NCBI GenBank assembly: GCA_030062745.1 | Contig: CP099849.1 | Span: forward strand, 4,386,586-4,450,585 | Origin: Capitulum mitella | Taxonomy: Eukaryota > Arthropoda > Thecostraca > Pollicipedomorpha > Pollicipedidae | Length of the DNA: 64,000 nucleotides | Direction: 5' to 3' | In this document: positions 10,501 to 22,411 of the stretch, one piece after another | How positions within the stretch are numbered: the stretch's first letter is position 1 | How the letters are laid out: each line of letters opens with the position of its first letter | Notes under the pieces: model-generated | What the model was told of the DNA's origin: nothing | What the model saw: only the letters and a program-made list of their open reading frames with translations | Database searches by the model: none | Made by a program: the position numbers and the translations under genes

Positions 10501-12119
10501 CGGGTGAGTTTTTTCCTTTTCGAGTGGTTTATTTACCACCAGAAGATGCCAAGTTATTTAGAAACGCATTGAGATATCACGATTGTATTTACAGGAAATA
10601 TTCATACTTCGAAAGTAAAAAAGCAATAAACAACGATAAAAAACAAATGGACATATAAAGCAGCAAAAGTAAAATAAACGACATGAACAGAAAAATGCGA
10701 AAGTACGATTAAACGCTGAAGGAAGTACAAGTATGCACATGACAGTAAAAAGAAAATGCTGACAAAAAAAATTATAAAAGCAAAAGAACCATCGATGCAA
10801 AATGGATAAAAAGAAAACGAACAATTAATAACTATTAAAATGTTAAAGCAAAATAAATATACAAACACGATTAAAAAATACAACAAAGTGTAAAGGAAAG
10901 ACCCCATAAAATAGGCATCAGTATGGAGGAAATGGCAACCCTGCAAGATACAAAAAATATTTATCAGTGCTGCTAATATATCACTTATATATCAATTGTC
11001 GATAATGACACGACTGATAAGCCAATCAGTGCTCACTTACTTCACAAGCAATCATCTAATAATAACCGGCGATCTGCAGTCTTCGGCATATACAACCAAG
11101 ATTCGCTGCCACTGCAGAACTGTTTGCGATAGCGCAAATTGTTCGGCTTTGCGTGGCATCCGGGAATGAATGCATGACAGTTTATCACATCAGACCGGGT
11201 TACTCCTAGGATAACGACAGTGTTCACAGTATAATTCATCGTTTGAGTTTTTTTATGTGAGTGTTCTGTTTTTCTGCCCTTTGTTGGTCCATTTATTTTC
11301 CTTTCCCCAACTTTAATGCACTTTGTTAAACGTTGCGCCAATCCTGGCAGAACCCACCCCTAGCAGCATTGCCCACTCCCTATCCCCCTCTTTCATGAGT
11401 CTTACCCTATCCATCTATATCCTCATCCTTGTGCTCTTTACCACATTATGTATTATTCGTGCCATTTTTGTCCATCGCGACGGGCGCATTAACAGCTACC
11501 TTTACATGTCGGTGTACCTGCTTGTAGAATATAATACAGTGCAATAGAATGGATTCTGTATGAGAACCACATATGAATTATGTACATGTAACGTACAGAA
11601 TTTGTCATTGTATAAATTTCGTAAAGGTCCTGCATGGGTTCAGCATGTGCTTTGAATCTTTTCTATATGGGCTCAATATAGGCTTTGAATGGGTCCTGTA
11701 TAGGCTCAGCTTGGGTTCTAAATAAGTCCTTATGCACAATAGGCATGGGTTCTGATTGGGTTCTGCTTGGGCCGCATATGGGTTTTATATTTTTCCTGTG
11801 TAGGCTTAATGTTTGCTTTTTGTATCTGACTGTCTCGTAAACTGTTGTTAGCAAGTCATGGTTGCTTTATGCTAATTTAATGGAAAACATTTCGGACCTG
11901 TTCATTAGTTGCCAAGCATATTCTTGATGCGTCTCACCTTGATGCGTTTTTCGCTTGTTCCTAAACGTTTTCAACCAGTCATTCTAAAAAGATTTATTGC
12001 ATTCATCTAGTCGTATTAATTATCTAGCCATCTAGCCATTCATTGCATTCATACAGCATCACCTGGCAGCAGGGGCGTACCCCAAGGGGAATGACCCCAT
12101 TGGGGCCGAAATTAAGGTT
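7539..12119. other. no gene recognised; minor repeats only
   Basis: The stretch is AT-rich with no supportable coding region. It contains a TTAGTTGGTTGG minisatellite at 7,922-7,972, an AT-rich block around 10,590-10,980, and a degenerate GGGTTCTG/GGGCTC array with 10-13-bp units at about 11,630-11,815. Frames of 80-110 codons in the AT-rich block translate to Phe/Tyr/Cys-rich noise and were left out. Confidence 0.55.
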
Positions 12120-12530
12120 TCTTTATGCCAGGGGTGTCGATTTCCGTAAATGATTCGGGGCGAGGGGAGGGCACGACAATCAAACTTCCCCTAAATATGG
12201 GTTTCTCAGCGGATTTGGCCCACTTTATTTTGACCAACGAAAGTCCATAAGTTTGTCGTGTTACCAATTATCAAACAGAAATTTGTATTTGACCCGATGT
12301 ATATAGGTACATAGACAGATGGAAGATAGAAAGAGGGACGAATACTTCGCTTTAGACTTTATTCTTTACCTTCTGCCGTTTTTGGCCGTTGTTTTCGTTA
12401 TTATTATTCATTTCCCTTTAAAACTAGTAGAAAAGATGGAGGGGGTTCAAACCAACAATGGGGGGCCAAAATCAACATTGGGTGGGTCCTCTCAAAAGAA
12501 TGCAAATCGTCACCCCTGCCTTATGCACCA
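12120..12530 (+). repeat. R1 repeat, uninterrupted copy (empty site for T1)
   Basis: Colinear with 1,430-1,770 plus 2,975-3,110. At 12,412-12,440 it reads CATTTCCCTTTAAAACTAG then TAGAAAAGATGG without any element between, where the other copy has T1 inserted after CATTTCCCTTTAA. It therefore serves as the pre-insertion reference. Confidence 0.8.
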
Positions 12531-12619
12531 AGAATGAAAATAGACAAGGATTGCCGGAACTTGGAACAAAGTGCCCAAAACTCCGAGAGCTCCCGGTTTG
12601 CGACGATATTAGATTCCTC

Positions 12620-13155
12620 CTGAACCCCTCCTGTGCAAAATCCTTACTACGCCCATGCCTGGGAGGCACTTTTCCACGTTCCATATCATCAGTTTCATAT
12701 CACCTTTCCCACAAGAGAGGGATACGACTGTACAGGTAGCGCTAGCTTCACTCACGTCCCTTCGCCGTGCAGGGCGGGAGACAGCGGCGACGCGTCGGAA
12801 GCGTCATCGCCGCAGTAGCGCCATCGCCAGCTGGCAAAGGAGTTGCCCCTTTGCTGGTTCGTCGCCTCGCCCATGACGTGTATAACGATCGTCATGTCTC
12901 TCAAAAGTACATTCGCACTGTCTCTCACGTGGCAAGTGAACCATCTGAATTACAAGCAGCATGTCCGTCAACTGCTTCCACGCCCTCACGCCTGGTGTGA
13001 TCGTCATGTCTGGAAAACGGCAAAGATTGGAACTTAACTTTGTCGGTTTTTTCTTCTAAAAAGAACTCAAGTACATGCAGTCGAATGCCTTGCTTAGGAA
13101 AATTTGCACGTTCGCACACCCGTAGAATTAAAACGCTAGTTTGTTGCGCCTATAA
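12620..13155 (-). repeat. left copy of a 0.55-kb inverted repeat pair (R2)
   Basis: Matches the reverse complement of 20,985-21,600. Landmarks run from CATGCCTGGGAGGCACTTTTCC (outer) through TAGCGCTAGCTTCAC, the SLKSTFALSLTWQ-encoding strand and ACATGCAGTCGAATGCC to AATTTGCACGTTCGCACA (inner). Homology fades near both limits, so the edges are approximate. It may be a pair of gene or repeat copies rather than the ends of one element. Confidence 0.75.
12804..13009 (-). pseudogene. conserved exon-like frame in R2 (copy 1)
   Basis: The minus-strand frame begins just after a good splice acceptor (CCGTTTTCCAG, ending at 13,010) and encodes TITPGVRAWKQLTDMLL, QMVHLPRERQCECTFERHD and RYTRHGRGDEPA. 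Aligned without gaps to the frame at 21,135-21,301 it keeps about 33 of 51 residues with no stop in either copy, and the acceptor is conserved too. This suggests a former real exon. I do not recognise the protein. It is basic and rich in Arg and His; no membrane segment is visible. Confidence 0.45.
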
Positions 13156-14189
13156 GCGGACGCCATCAAGCTACTGCTTCAAATTAAATGACATTATCCA
13201 CAAAGGTTCCATCCTTGTGCACAAATTGATAGTAAGAACCAATTTGCCATGTTTTACCGATCCTTACCATACCATGGGCGGCCGGAAAGTTATTGAAATA
13301 TGTACAGTCCATGATTCCGGTCCTTTTGTTGGTTAAAGGTTGTAGCCAGGATTTTGCCAAGGAGGAGGCCAAGGCAAATCTAGCCAACCCCTGAAAATAA
13401 AAGCGCTTTGGATTCCGTACACTTAATTCTCGAGTTCAGGAAACTTTTTATTCGTCTCCATTTTTGGTACGTAAAGCAACTTTACATTCATCATACGTAG
13501 TATGAATTCATGGTAGCTGAGAAAACTCTATTTAGTCTACCACATCGTTCAGTTTTCATTCGATACATTGTCACGTGCAAACACGCTCATTACATCTTCA
13601 AACTCCGCCAATTAGGACACCACAACACTTTCAGACCCAAGGAAGCCATGGCCCTCTTTGTGCCCTTTGGCTACCCCATGTCATGGTTACTACCTCATAC
13701 AATGGACGTTAACTGTCATTTGTTTTGTTGTTGCAGAAGCATTCACCTGTCTCGCTCTTCATATTTAATGTTGATATCCGGGATGTGTTCGCTATGCGTC
13801 CGAATAATCCTCCGTTATCCAAAATGTGATATTCGAGGATTAATGAGAGATTGACTTTATCCGCAAGGGCTATCAAGCGGAATCACCTGACTGCTGACGC
13901 CAATGGAAAGTGTATGTAGCAAACGATCTCCCAGTGGTTCACGAGGAGCAGAGACCGCGACGGGAAACCGGCGCGGCGCGCCACGCGGGAGCAGATGCTC
14001 TGCTCGCGCGATGAATCGCTTTTATAAATAAAATGGTCTCCTTCAATCCCGGTTGCTTTCACACGCTGCAATGCCTTCCAGACCGTGGCTGCTTTGCTGT
14101 AACACGCTGGGTGATGCGAACGCCATCGGTACCATTAGGGAATTGTCATCGATCAGATGCGAGTACTGACGGCAGACTTGTGCTTGATT
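13156..14189. other. no gene recognised
   Basis: One plus-strand frame of 114 codons (13,510-13,854) is present but has no family motif or clear splice context. The GC-rich patch near 13,940-14,010 is too short to be called a CpG island. Confidence 0.5.
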
Positions 14190-14345
14190 CCGTTTGACTG
14201 GAATCCACTCCGACTCAATAACAAGGCAAATGACTCCAAATCCGAATCCAATTCCAAGCAACCAATTACAAATGGAATCTATTCCGAGTCCAATTCCAAT
14301 GTGGCTAAACCTGTCTGATTCCGAATCCGAATCCAATTCAGACAG
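14190..14345. repeat. degenerate GAATCC/GATTCC hexamer array
   Basis: Irregular GATTCC, CCGAAT and CAATTCC units run for about 150 bp. A similar array lies at 20,350-20,520. Both sit between the R2 inverted repeats, outside the transposon. Confidence 0.75.
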
Positions 14346-14424
14346 ACAATATAAATACAATATAACCATAACACAATACAGATCAGTATAATCGGTAACA
14401 AATTATGTATATAAATATGTATAT

Positions 14425-15003
14425 GGGTCATTCCATGCCAACTCATCCAATGATGTACACGGCACCCCATCAGATTTTTAGGAAATTAAGTCTTGTGGGG
14501 TTCTTCATAGCCCAGATCCCGAATATCGGGTCAAAATCGCCTTCTAGCAAATAGTTTGGCTGCTACGGTGACGTCAATTTATGACGTCACATAATGTTGA
14601 GCAATTTTAGAAGCGGTGTATCTCCGAAAGTTGATGAGATATTTTAAATCGGTCAACGGCATTTCAGAGGCAAATGTCTGTCGTTTTATTTGTGTATTTG
14701 TTTGATATTTTTGACTTTCTAAAAATATATTATATTATCGAAGAAAAAATGCAAAGTTAAATTCCAACACTTATGTGTTTTCGATTTTCTTGAAAATGAG
14801 ATATATGAAATCTGCATATTTTGTTACCCTGGAACCGTCGAGAAAACAATGGGCATCGCAAAGCATCATATCCTAACGTATCGCGTGCTCCTTGGGCATC
14901 CCGCCAGACACGCACCGGAGCGCCGCGCCGATAGTGGCATCCAGGTGGCGCTCGGCGCGGCCGAGGCGGCCGAGTCGGAACGGAGTCTAGTGGGGGAGGG
15001 GAG
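14425..15003 (+). repeat. left terminal inverted repeat of the DNA transposon
   Basis: Shares with the right repeat the blocks CCCAGATCCCGAATATCGGG, the TTTTCTTGAAAATGAGATATATGAAATCTGCATA region, CCCTGGAACCGTCGAG, GGAGCGCCGCGCCGAT and GGTGGCGCTCGGCGCGGCCG. It carries two CREs, TGACGTCA at 14,569 and 14,582. Confidence 0.85.
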
Positions 15004-15229
15004 GGGAGGGGAAGAGGAGGAGGAGGAGGAGGCGACAGATCACCTGCGTGATCGTCTGACAACGAACCGAAGGTGTCTTGTTAGCGACAATGCTCAAGTG
15101 TAGGTCTACCATCTGAAGCGACGTCTCCCATTACGCATGCAGTTGTCGAACACCGACAGTCGTGTGCAGTGTGGCTCAGGCGACGGACCTTTGTGTCTCA
15201 TTCGCGGGAGTGCATTGGTGTGAAATGAA

Positions 15230-17685
15230 GTCCAGTTGCAGAGAAAAGCAAAAACTCTGTTCAAATCCTTTCGGCTTGCCCCATAGCAAAAAGTTTTATA
15301 GTTCTGTTGGACCGGTGTCGGCATCATTCATCAGAGATCACAAGTCTTTACAAGACCTTCATCACCTGACGATAAAGTGTGTGTGAAATGCAGGAAACTA
15401 ATTCCTAAAAGAGACTCTGAAGCCCGTGGACGTGACGAACCACAGCCAGGTCCATCTGGCCAGCCAGCAACAAGAGACAAGATCCCTGACGTGAATCCGG
15501 AAGACAAAGAAGCTTCATCATCTACCCCTTCAACAGTGCCGTCGTCTTCGGAAACTGAAGGAACGCCAATGAAACATATTGCGACTGAGGAACTAGATAC
15601 AATCATGGACGTGGTCGGTGAAACACCCGTTCGAACAGGTGGATCGCACTGAAATGCCGTTGCCGTTGCCTTCATTCTTCTTCAACAAAAACAACATCTG
15701 TGAAAACTGCGGTGGCAAAACATCGATCAGCTTCATATGGTGTTGAAGTCGATTCTGACCAAGAAAAGTCCAGGGGCGACGAGGCGGCCCCAAACATAGA
15801 GTTGTAGGAAAAAATGATGACTGGGCTGGTTGATAAATTCATTCATCCTACAACTTCATACGCAGTTAAGCTCCAAATTCTGACATTATCATCGTTCGCG
15901 ATCTAAAAAACAGCCGAGAGGTTTGCCGCCACCATTCATATGGTGAAACGAAGTCGAGCTCTAAAGGCAGCAGAAGGTGTAATGGCCAAGCCAGGTCCAA
16001 AGAAGCCGTCGTTTACCGTTTCAGACGAGAAAAAGAAAAAAGTCCTACAGTTTTATGAACGGGACGATATTAGCAGGTTGTGTCCTAGCCAAAAAACACG
16101 GTCAGCGTACGTTATCCTGATGGGGAAAACGTCACCACCAGAAACGTCTGGTGCTTTCAAATCTACGAGAAATTTACCAACAGTATAAATCTGAAACTGC
16201 AGAGCTCGTAGGATTTTCAGTATTTGCCAGCCTTAGGCCGCCATGGTGCGTTTTGGCAGGAGCAAGTGGCACACATTCTTTATGCATTTGCATCCACCAT
16301 CAAAATCCAAAACTCATGCTAAAGTCAGTGCGCCCAGATCTTAGCGTTGACGACCTCATGACAATGACAGTCTGCGATCTTCAGAGAGAAACGTGCATGT
16401 TTGGAAAATGTACAGAATGTCCCGGGGACGGGAAACTTCGGACATTCTTAGACGAGGAAGAGACCTTGGACGTAGAGGAAGTAGAATACAAGCAGTGGTT
16501 GAGCACAGATCGAACAACTCTTGCCTCTGTACGAAAAACCAGGGAGAGTTTATAGACACCTTAGTAAGCTCTATCGCACGACTTCGGTCCCATCACTACA
16601 TTGCACAAGCACAAAACACTCATCTAAAGGAGCTGAAAGGCAGGCTAACCGCCCAAGAGGCGATAGTTATGGGTGATTTTGTTGACAATTACTCTTTCGT
16701 CGTATAAGACGCAGTTCAGGGATTTTATTGGCAAAATGCCCAAGCGACCGTACACCCTTTCATAGTGTATACGAAATCTGGCGACGAAGTGCATTGTGGT
16801 AGTTACTGTGTAATAAGCGACAGCTTGAAACACAGTACACAAGCTGTTTTTGCGTTCCAATGCGAAGTGTTGGAGAGCGTCAAATCGCGACACCCAGACG
16901 TACGCAAAGTTCACTACTTCACCAATGGTGCCGTCTCACAGTGCAAGAACAAGTTTAATATCAGGAACATAACCATGCACAAAGAAGACTTCGGGAGAGA
17001 GTGTGAGTGACATTTCTTTGCCACCTGTCACGGCAAGGGGTCATGTGACGGCATCGGTGGCACCACAAAAAGACTCACAACTCGTGCCAGCCTGCAGAGA
17101 CCAGAGGCAGACCAAATCTGCACGCCGGAGGCCATGTTCCTCTTCTGCAAAACCTCAGTGCATGGTAAGACACAACGAATAATACTTTATACTGCAAATC
17201 TTGTTTTCTTTAAGCCTGAACAATCTCACATTGATTTCATGGACATTTCAGTGATAATGTCTTATAAGAAAAACTTGCAAAACCATTAAGCTACAAAAGG
17301 TGTAATCTCAGTAAATCAATTAACCTATAGTCAGATAACTTCGCGATTCAGCAGAAATTTTTAACATTTTTTGGACAGTTGTATTCTTCGATACTGTACC
17401 GCATAATCGATAACAGCTGCTGACTAAGTTCGTTCATTGTTGGATGTGGAAATATTAATAGGCTACTGAGAGCCGTGAATAATGTTTGTTATAGGCATTC
17501 ACTTCTCCTACGTCTCGGAGTCCGACATAGCCAAAAAGGATTCCAAGCTGAAGAGTAGATTTGATGAAGCCAGACAAATCAAAGGCACCAGGGGATTTCG
17601 TTGCCTTAGGCCTGTCAGTTCATCAACGGTGAACGTGTACGAAACATCGGCAAGCATCTCGAGCCGAAGGTTTCAGACCGTGTGA
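15230..17685 (+). pseudogene. transposase of the DNA transposon, decayed, two exons
   Basis: Segments in order: a zinc-binding-like start (KLCSNPFGLPHSKK at 15,245, CVKCRKLIPKRDSE at ~15,380), an acidic Ser/Pro linker, KPGPKKPSFTVSDEKKKKVL then FYERDDISR (~15,980-16,070), LLSNLREIYQQYKSETAEL, FASLRPPWCVLAGASGTHSL, LKELKGRLTAQEAIVMGDFV and DNYSFVV, DAVQGFYW, VHYFTNGAVSQCKNKF, HFFATCHGKGSCDGIGGTTK. The D of DFVDNYS and the acidic residues of the later blocks probably form the catalytic site; this is inference. An intron with good sites (CATG|GTAAGA at 17,165; TTGTTATAG at 17,494) joins VHG to IHFSYVSESD. Damage includes TAA at 16,705, TGA at 17,008, and frameshifts or stops in the N-terminal half (near 15,380, 15,650-15,930 and 16,130). 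Confidence 0.8.
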
Positions 17686-18002
17686 TGGAATGAGGTGGAT
17701 ACGTCAGTTCTCTGGTCGTAACAGTGAGGTAATGCGACAGGAAGATCGTGTCTGTGCGGTACCCATGTCATGATAATTTTTTTCAGTCGACGTGCACATG
17801 CCTGTCAGAATACAGTGATCAACATTCAGTAAACTTTGTCAAATATTGCTCAGTAGTTCATTTTAGGGCAGGTGGAGCGATGTCTAGTGGTAAAACGGTC
17901 CACGTCGGTCTACATCCAATATCCACACAATTTGTCAACTCTTTACATTCCAAAACAATCATGGTCAAAGGGATGATCATAAACAAGACGGCAACAACCC
18001 CC

Positions 18003-18586
18003 TCCCCCCAGGCTCCACTCCCATTCGGTCGCCGCGGCCGCGCCGAGCGCCACCTTGATGACGCGGTGATCGGCGCGGCGCTCCGGCGAGTTTCTGGCGA
18101 GAAGCCACAGGAGAACGCGGGACGTTAGGATATATTGTTATGCGATACCCATTGTTTCCTCGACGGTTCCAGGGTAAGAAAACATGCAGATTTCATATAT
18201 CTCATTTTCAAGAAAATCGAAAACCACATAAGTGTTGAAATTTTACTTTACATTTTTTAATCGATAATATAGTATATTTTTAAGACGTCGAAAATACAAA
18301 ACTAGTACACAAATAAAATGTCAAACAATTGTCTCTGAAATGCCGCTGACCGATTTGAAACATCTCATCAACTTTCGGAGACACAACGCTTCAAAGATTG
18401 CTAAACACTGTGTGACGTCATAAATCGACGTCACTGTAGCAGCCAAACTATTTGCTTGAGGGCGATTTCGTCCCGATATTCGGGATCTGGGCTATAAAGA
18501 ACCCCCTAGGGCTTAATGCCGTAAAAATCTGAGGGGGTGCCGTGTAAAATCGCACTTTTACTGGTTCAGTTGGCATGGAATGACCC
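18003..18586 (-). repeat. right terminal inverted repeat of the DNA transposon
   Basis: Complementary to 14,425-15,003 with scattered substitutions and small gaps. The paired CRE region is kept as TGACGTCA (18,413) and CGACGTCA (18,426). The TA-rich tract at 18,587-18,660 lies just outside. Confidence 0.85.
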
Positions 18587-18660
18587 ATATGTATGTACGT
18601 ATGTATATAATTATATATATATGTATATATATATATACGTCCATGCATCACATGCACATA

Positions 18661-20349
18661 CACATACATCAATAAGACATTAATAATCAGGTAGGTAAAC
18701 CTACTGCTACTAGAGGTCCATTTAAACTCTTTGGGAGCAGCCATGGCCTCCCAATGTGGATCTGTCCCCTCCCAGTGTCTTAGGCAGGTCCTCTCCCCCA
18801 ATATTTTCTATCATTTTTAAAGAGGGGAAAAAGCCTTTAAGATGGTAAACGATAACCAAATATTAAAACTGAAACTTAATTAAATCAGATCAAAGCGGCT
18901 AAATCTGTTGACAAACTCATTCGGGGGAACGTTTGGTAGTTAGGCTCTTTCTCTTCCCCCCATCCGTCCCCCCCCCAATTATTTAAACAAAATGCTGCCC
19001 CTGACTGCAGTTACTTAAACCATAAATTCCCATCACAACCATGCAAGCTTCTCACTTGTCATGCTCTTTGTCCGTTACTTGCTTCATCTCACGCAGGATG
19101 GACTAATCACGGATAACATCACACTTGGCATGTACCCAACAGCATTCAGCTCTGGCCAATTAATCTAGACTCAGCAGCTCTGCCAGTCTCTCGCGAGTCG
19201 TGCTCATGCGCCACATTATCAGCCATTGCCTAGCGTCACTAAAGCAAACACTACCTGAGGCGAAAGTTCACAGCTGTGTAGCAGCTAGGCTAACTGTTTG
19301 TCGAGCAATGCCTGCCCTGATCCTAGTTGCAGAAACGATGCTGGCGGGGGGGGGGGGCGGGGCGGACAACACCTGCTTTTCCTGAGGTGATCATTCAGAG
19401 CACCGTCTTCGGTGATGCTCTCAATGATCACCCTTTTCAGGCGGAACTAAGACTTCAAACGGCCAAGAGTTTTCCGGGACAGATTGATGCAAGGAAAGAA
19501 GGATTAGGATCGAAGAAGGGGAAAGCACGTGCTCAACACAGACACCCAGCGCAGCGGCACAATGTGGTTCGAGTCGGCGCGAGGTTGTTTGTATAAGTAG
19601 TATTATTTATGGTATCTAGCACTCAGCAACAGTAAAGATTTGAATACAAATTGTTGTCATAAAAAAGGAAGATTTTCGTCGTTCGCATAATATTTACATT
19701 GTAAAAAACTGAGCTAAGAAAATAAGCATCACGTGGTACCTGAGTATAAGCACGGCGTTTCCGCATTATTTATAATGTACAGTTCTGGGGCTCTTGCGAC
19801 ATGCCTGAAGTCAAAAACAACATTCGTAACCACTCAAATACTTATGGCTTCAGGCAGTAAAAAGAAATAATTACGCTATATTTACACACTTTTTACGACG
19901 TTCAGTGCTGGCGTTCTTGCGACATGCCTGAAGTCAATAACAACAGACATTCGTCACCAGGCAAATACCTATCGGGCGGTAAAAGTAAGTGGAGGTATGG
20001 TAACACTACCTAGTACCTACTCACTGTCCCCCAGGAAAGTGGTGTACCAGTGATGTCTGTGTGTCCTTTTCTTACTTTTTTGTCTTGCCTTTAGGCAAAA
20101 ATCCTTTGATCTCATGTTATATTCTATATTTTGGAGCACAGCCTCATTTGCAATTACCTGCCAGCCTACCTGACAGGTAATGTCCAGTTCATGCCACCAT
20201 AAAAAAAGCATTGACCTGAAGCTGCTCAACACTGCTTTCAGAGTGAAGCCATTATTGCATAAACATGCACAGCTGTTAATGGTTATATATATATTACATT
20301 TTTCAGACACCAAAGCAGTGGTAAGTTAAACTGATAAGAGCGGAATCAG
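18661..20349. other. no gene; small structured repeats
   Basis: Contains an imperfect stem-loop at 19,386-19,432 (GGTGATCATTCAGAGCA / TGCTCTCAATGATCACC) and a direct repeat of about 125-bp period at 19,775-19,985, sharing TCTTGCGACATGCCTGAAGT. Frames here carry no motif I recognise. Confidence 0.55.
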
Positions 20350-20520
20350 TCATTTGGCCTTTTGATTCGCTTCCGATTCCAATGTTTCCATGGAGTAACT
20401 GAATCCATTCTGAATCAGACTCAACACATCTCCCATGTGAATCGATCCCAAACCCAATTCCGGGACAACAAGAAGCGAATCCGGAATCGGCTCTGATTCC
20501 GCTGGAATCGAGCTCAAGTC
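20350..20520. repeat. second degenerate GAATCC/GATTCC array
   Basis: Units such as TTCCGATTCCAATG, CGAATCCGGAATCGG and GATTCCGCTGGAATCG recur irregularly. Similar in kind to 14,190-14,345; possibly arms of a decayed larger repeat. Confidence 0.65.
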
Positions 20521-20984
20521 TGACTGACGATTACTAGGATCACTGCTTTGTAGCCTGCTATGACGAGGTTGATAATCTGACAAAGGATCCGCCAACCATA
20601 AGGCTTTTCTCGAAAAAGCACAATGATCCATCAATAGGCCCCAACGTTCCCTTCGGCCGCCGACTGGCTTTGTTCTTTCGCTTTGGTGAAATATTTTAGA
20701 AGTCTATTGTGCTTACGACGTAAGAACATGCACCAGTAATGATGATTCCCACCGTCAAGTTTGAAGCCTAATAAAAACAAGAAAAACGAAACGTACGAGG
20801 CCTGGCACAACAGCATTGGCTGTCCTGAGGCTCTGGCTAAATGAAGCTCATTTGTTTCGTGACTTAACAATGTTTGTGTTTTGAAAATCTTTCATATGCG
20901 GACTTTGTTTAGAGATATTAACAAACTTAAATGCTGATAATATTCATTTATCATGTATTAGTAGATTTATGACGACCGGTTATA

Positions 20985-21600
20985 CGGATTTGCGCAATCA
21001 ACTAGTATTTTCATTCTACGGATGTGCGAACGTGCAAACTTTTCCTGGGCTAGGCATTAGGCTACATGTACTGGGTTTCTTTTCTAACGAAAAGTACTGA
21101 CCAAGTTAAGTTCCAATCTTTGTCCGTTTTTCAGATGTGACGATCTCACCAGGCGTGATGGCGTGGGAGCAGTTGACAGACGTGCTGCTTGCAACTCAGA
21201 TGGTTCGCTTGCCACGTCAGAGACAGTGCGAATATACTTCTGAAAGACATGACCGTCGTTATCGACGTGATGGGTGCAGCGACAAACCAGCGACGAGGTA
21301 ACTCCTTTACCAGCCGGCGATGGCGCTACCGCGGCAAAGACGCGTCCGACGCGTCGCTAGCGCCTTCAGAAAGCGATCTGTGGCGCCACGATGCGGACAA
21401 CAATGGCACTAAACCAATCCCGATCGACACGCTGTCCTGCACGGCAAAGGCACGAGGGTGAAGCTAGCGCCACCTATACAGTTGCATTGCTGTCTTTGGG
21501 AAAGATAATGTGAAACTGAAGGTATGAATCATGGAAAAGTGCCTCCAAGGCATGAGCGGAGCAGGGAATTTGCAAATGGGGAGGGCAGGATGGCGTTAAC
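20985..21600 (+). repeat. right copy of the R2 inverted repeat pair
   Basis: Inverted relative to 12,620-13,155. The outer parts (CCAAGGCATGAGCGG near 21,550), the central GTGAAGCTAGCGCCACCTAT and the inner TTTGCACG/CGTGCAAA blocks all match. R2 copies are about 7.8 kb apart and enclose the whole DNA transposon. Confidence 0.75.
21135..21301 (+). pseudogene. conserved exon-like frame in R2 (copy 2)
   Basis: Begins after the acceptor TCCGTTTTTCAG (ending 21,134) and encodes VTISPGVMAWEQLTDVLL, QMVRLPRQRQCEYTSERHD and RRYRRDGCSDKPATR before TAA at 21,299. It pairs without gaps to the frame at 12,804-13,009. Function unknown. A homologous donor site was not identified, so the exon end is not fixed. 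Confidence 0.45.
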
Positions 21601-22274
21601 CTTGCCTCCAAACTGGTGACTTTTGAGATTTCGAGCACGGTTTTTTTATAAATCTGTCACATCCTATATCCTTATGCCACTCACAACCTGGATTCCATAG
21701 CTTCTTATCGCCGGAAGAAATAATAGGGACGTTTACGCTGCAGTCACTTACACACAGTCATGTGTCTTTGACAGCACGCATAACTTTTGCAACAAAATAA
21801 AAGGTTACGTGGAACTGTACAATCGATTCTGGCGTTCAGTCTACGGAGAAAATTTTGTTAACTCCCAGCAATACAGGGGGTTACATCCATCCTCTCATGT
21901 TTTTTTCCCAGCTACCTTAGTGCGACTGTTTTGATCGCCCTAAAATTTTTCAGAGCTTACTTTCAACATGCATATTGTTTTGAAAATTCGAAGCTGGTAC
22001 CTAAATAGATGACTGGCCTGTGGCCTTTTTTCGATGGCACGCCTTAGAGAAGTAACGCTGCAGCGACGGTCGTCATCAGATAGCCAACGTTGTAACTGCT
22101 TTAGATTACTTAATGGTACTAAATCTTATGCCTGACTGCCAACCACAATGTCAGTCATAGTGTAAGTGACCTCCGCACAATAGCCCTTACTTGGATAAAG
22201 GCCATCAGAGGTCAAGCAAAAGGCATTTAGGTCAGTGGCCTTTATTGACCTTTTATCATCTTTAGAAGGGTGTC
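21601..22274. other. no gene recognised
   Basis: AT-rich, with AGGTCA motifs at 22,207 and 22,229 and a TGACCT at 22,247 just left of the T2 homology. No open frame is convincing. Confidence 0.5.
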
Positions 22275-22411
22275 TCAAACAATACACCTGTGTACTGTCA
22301 GGGTGTCTCCAGGCATCGGTTTCAGGGTGCATATTCTGTCCAATAACATGTTCATTGGGCCTAACGGACATCTGTATCCGTGTGATTGGTTTTGTTAGTT
22401 CCATATGTGTA

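Larger units (their letters stand above)
14425..18586 (+). mobile_element. 4.16-kb DNA transposon with ~580-bp terminal inverted repeats
   Basis: The left end GGGTCATTCCATGCCAACT (from 14,425) is matched by its complement ending at 18,586, and the match continues inward for about 580 bp to the blocks at ~15,003 and ~18,003. Outside are ATATGTATAT (left) and ATATGTATGT (right), a possible 8-9-bp target duplication, although both lie in TA-rich DNA. Between the repeats lies a decayed transposase gene on the plus strand. The superfamily is uncertain: I remember the protein as a widespread arthropod and cnidarian family but cannot place it with confidence. Confidence 0.85.

Noticed and set aside
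14190-14345. Interstitial telomere array
   Set aside because: The GAATCC/GATTCC units are irregular and are neither TTAGG nor TTAGGG repeats.
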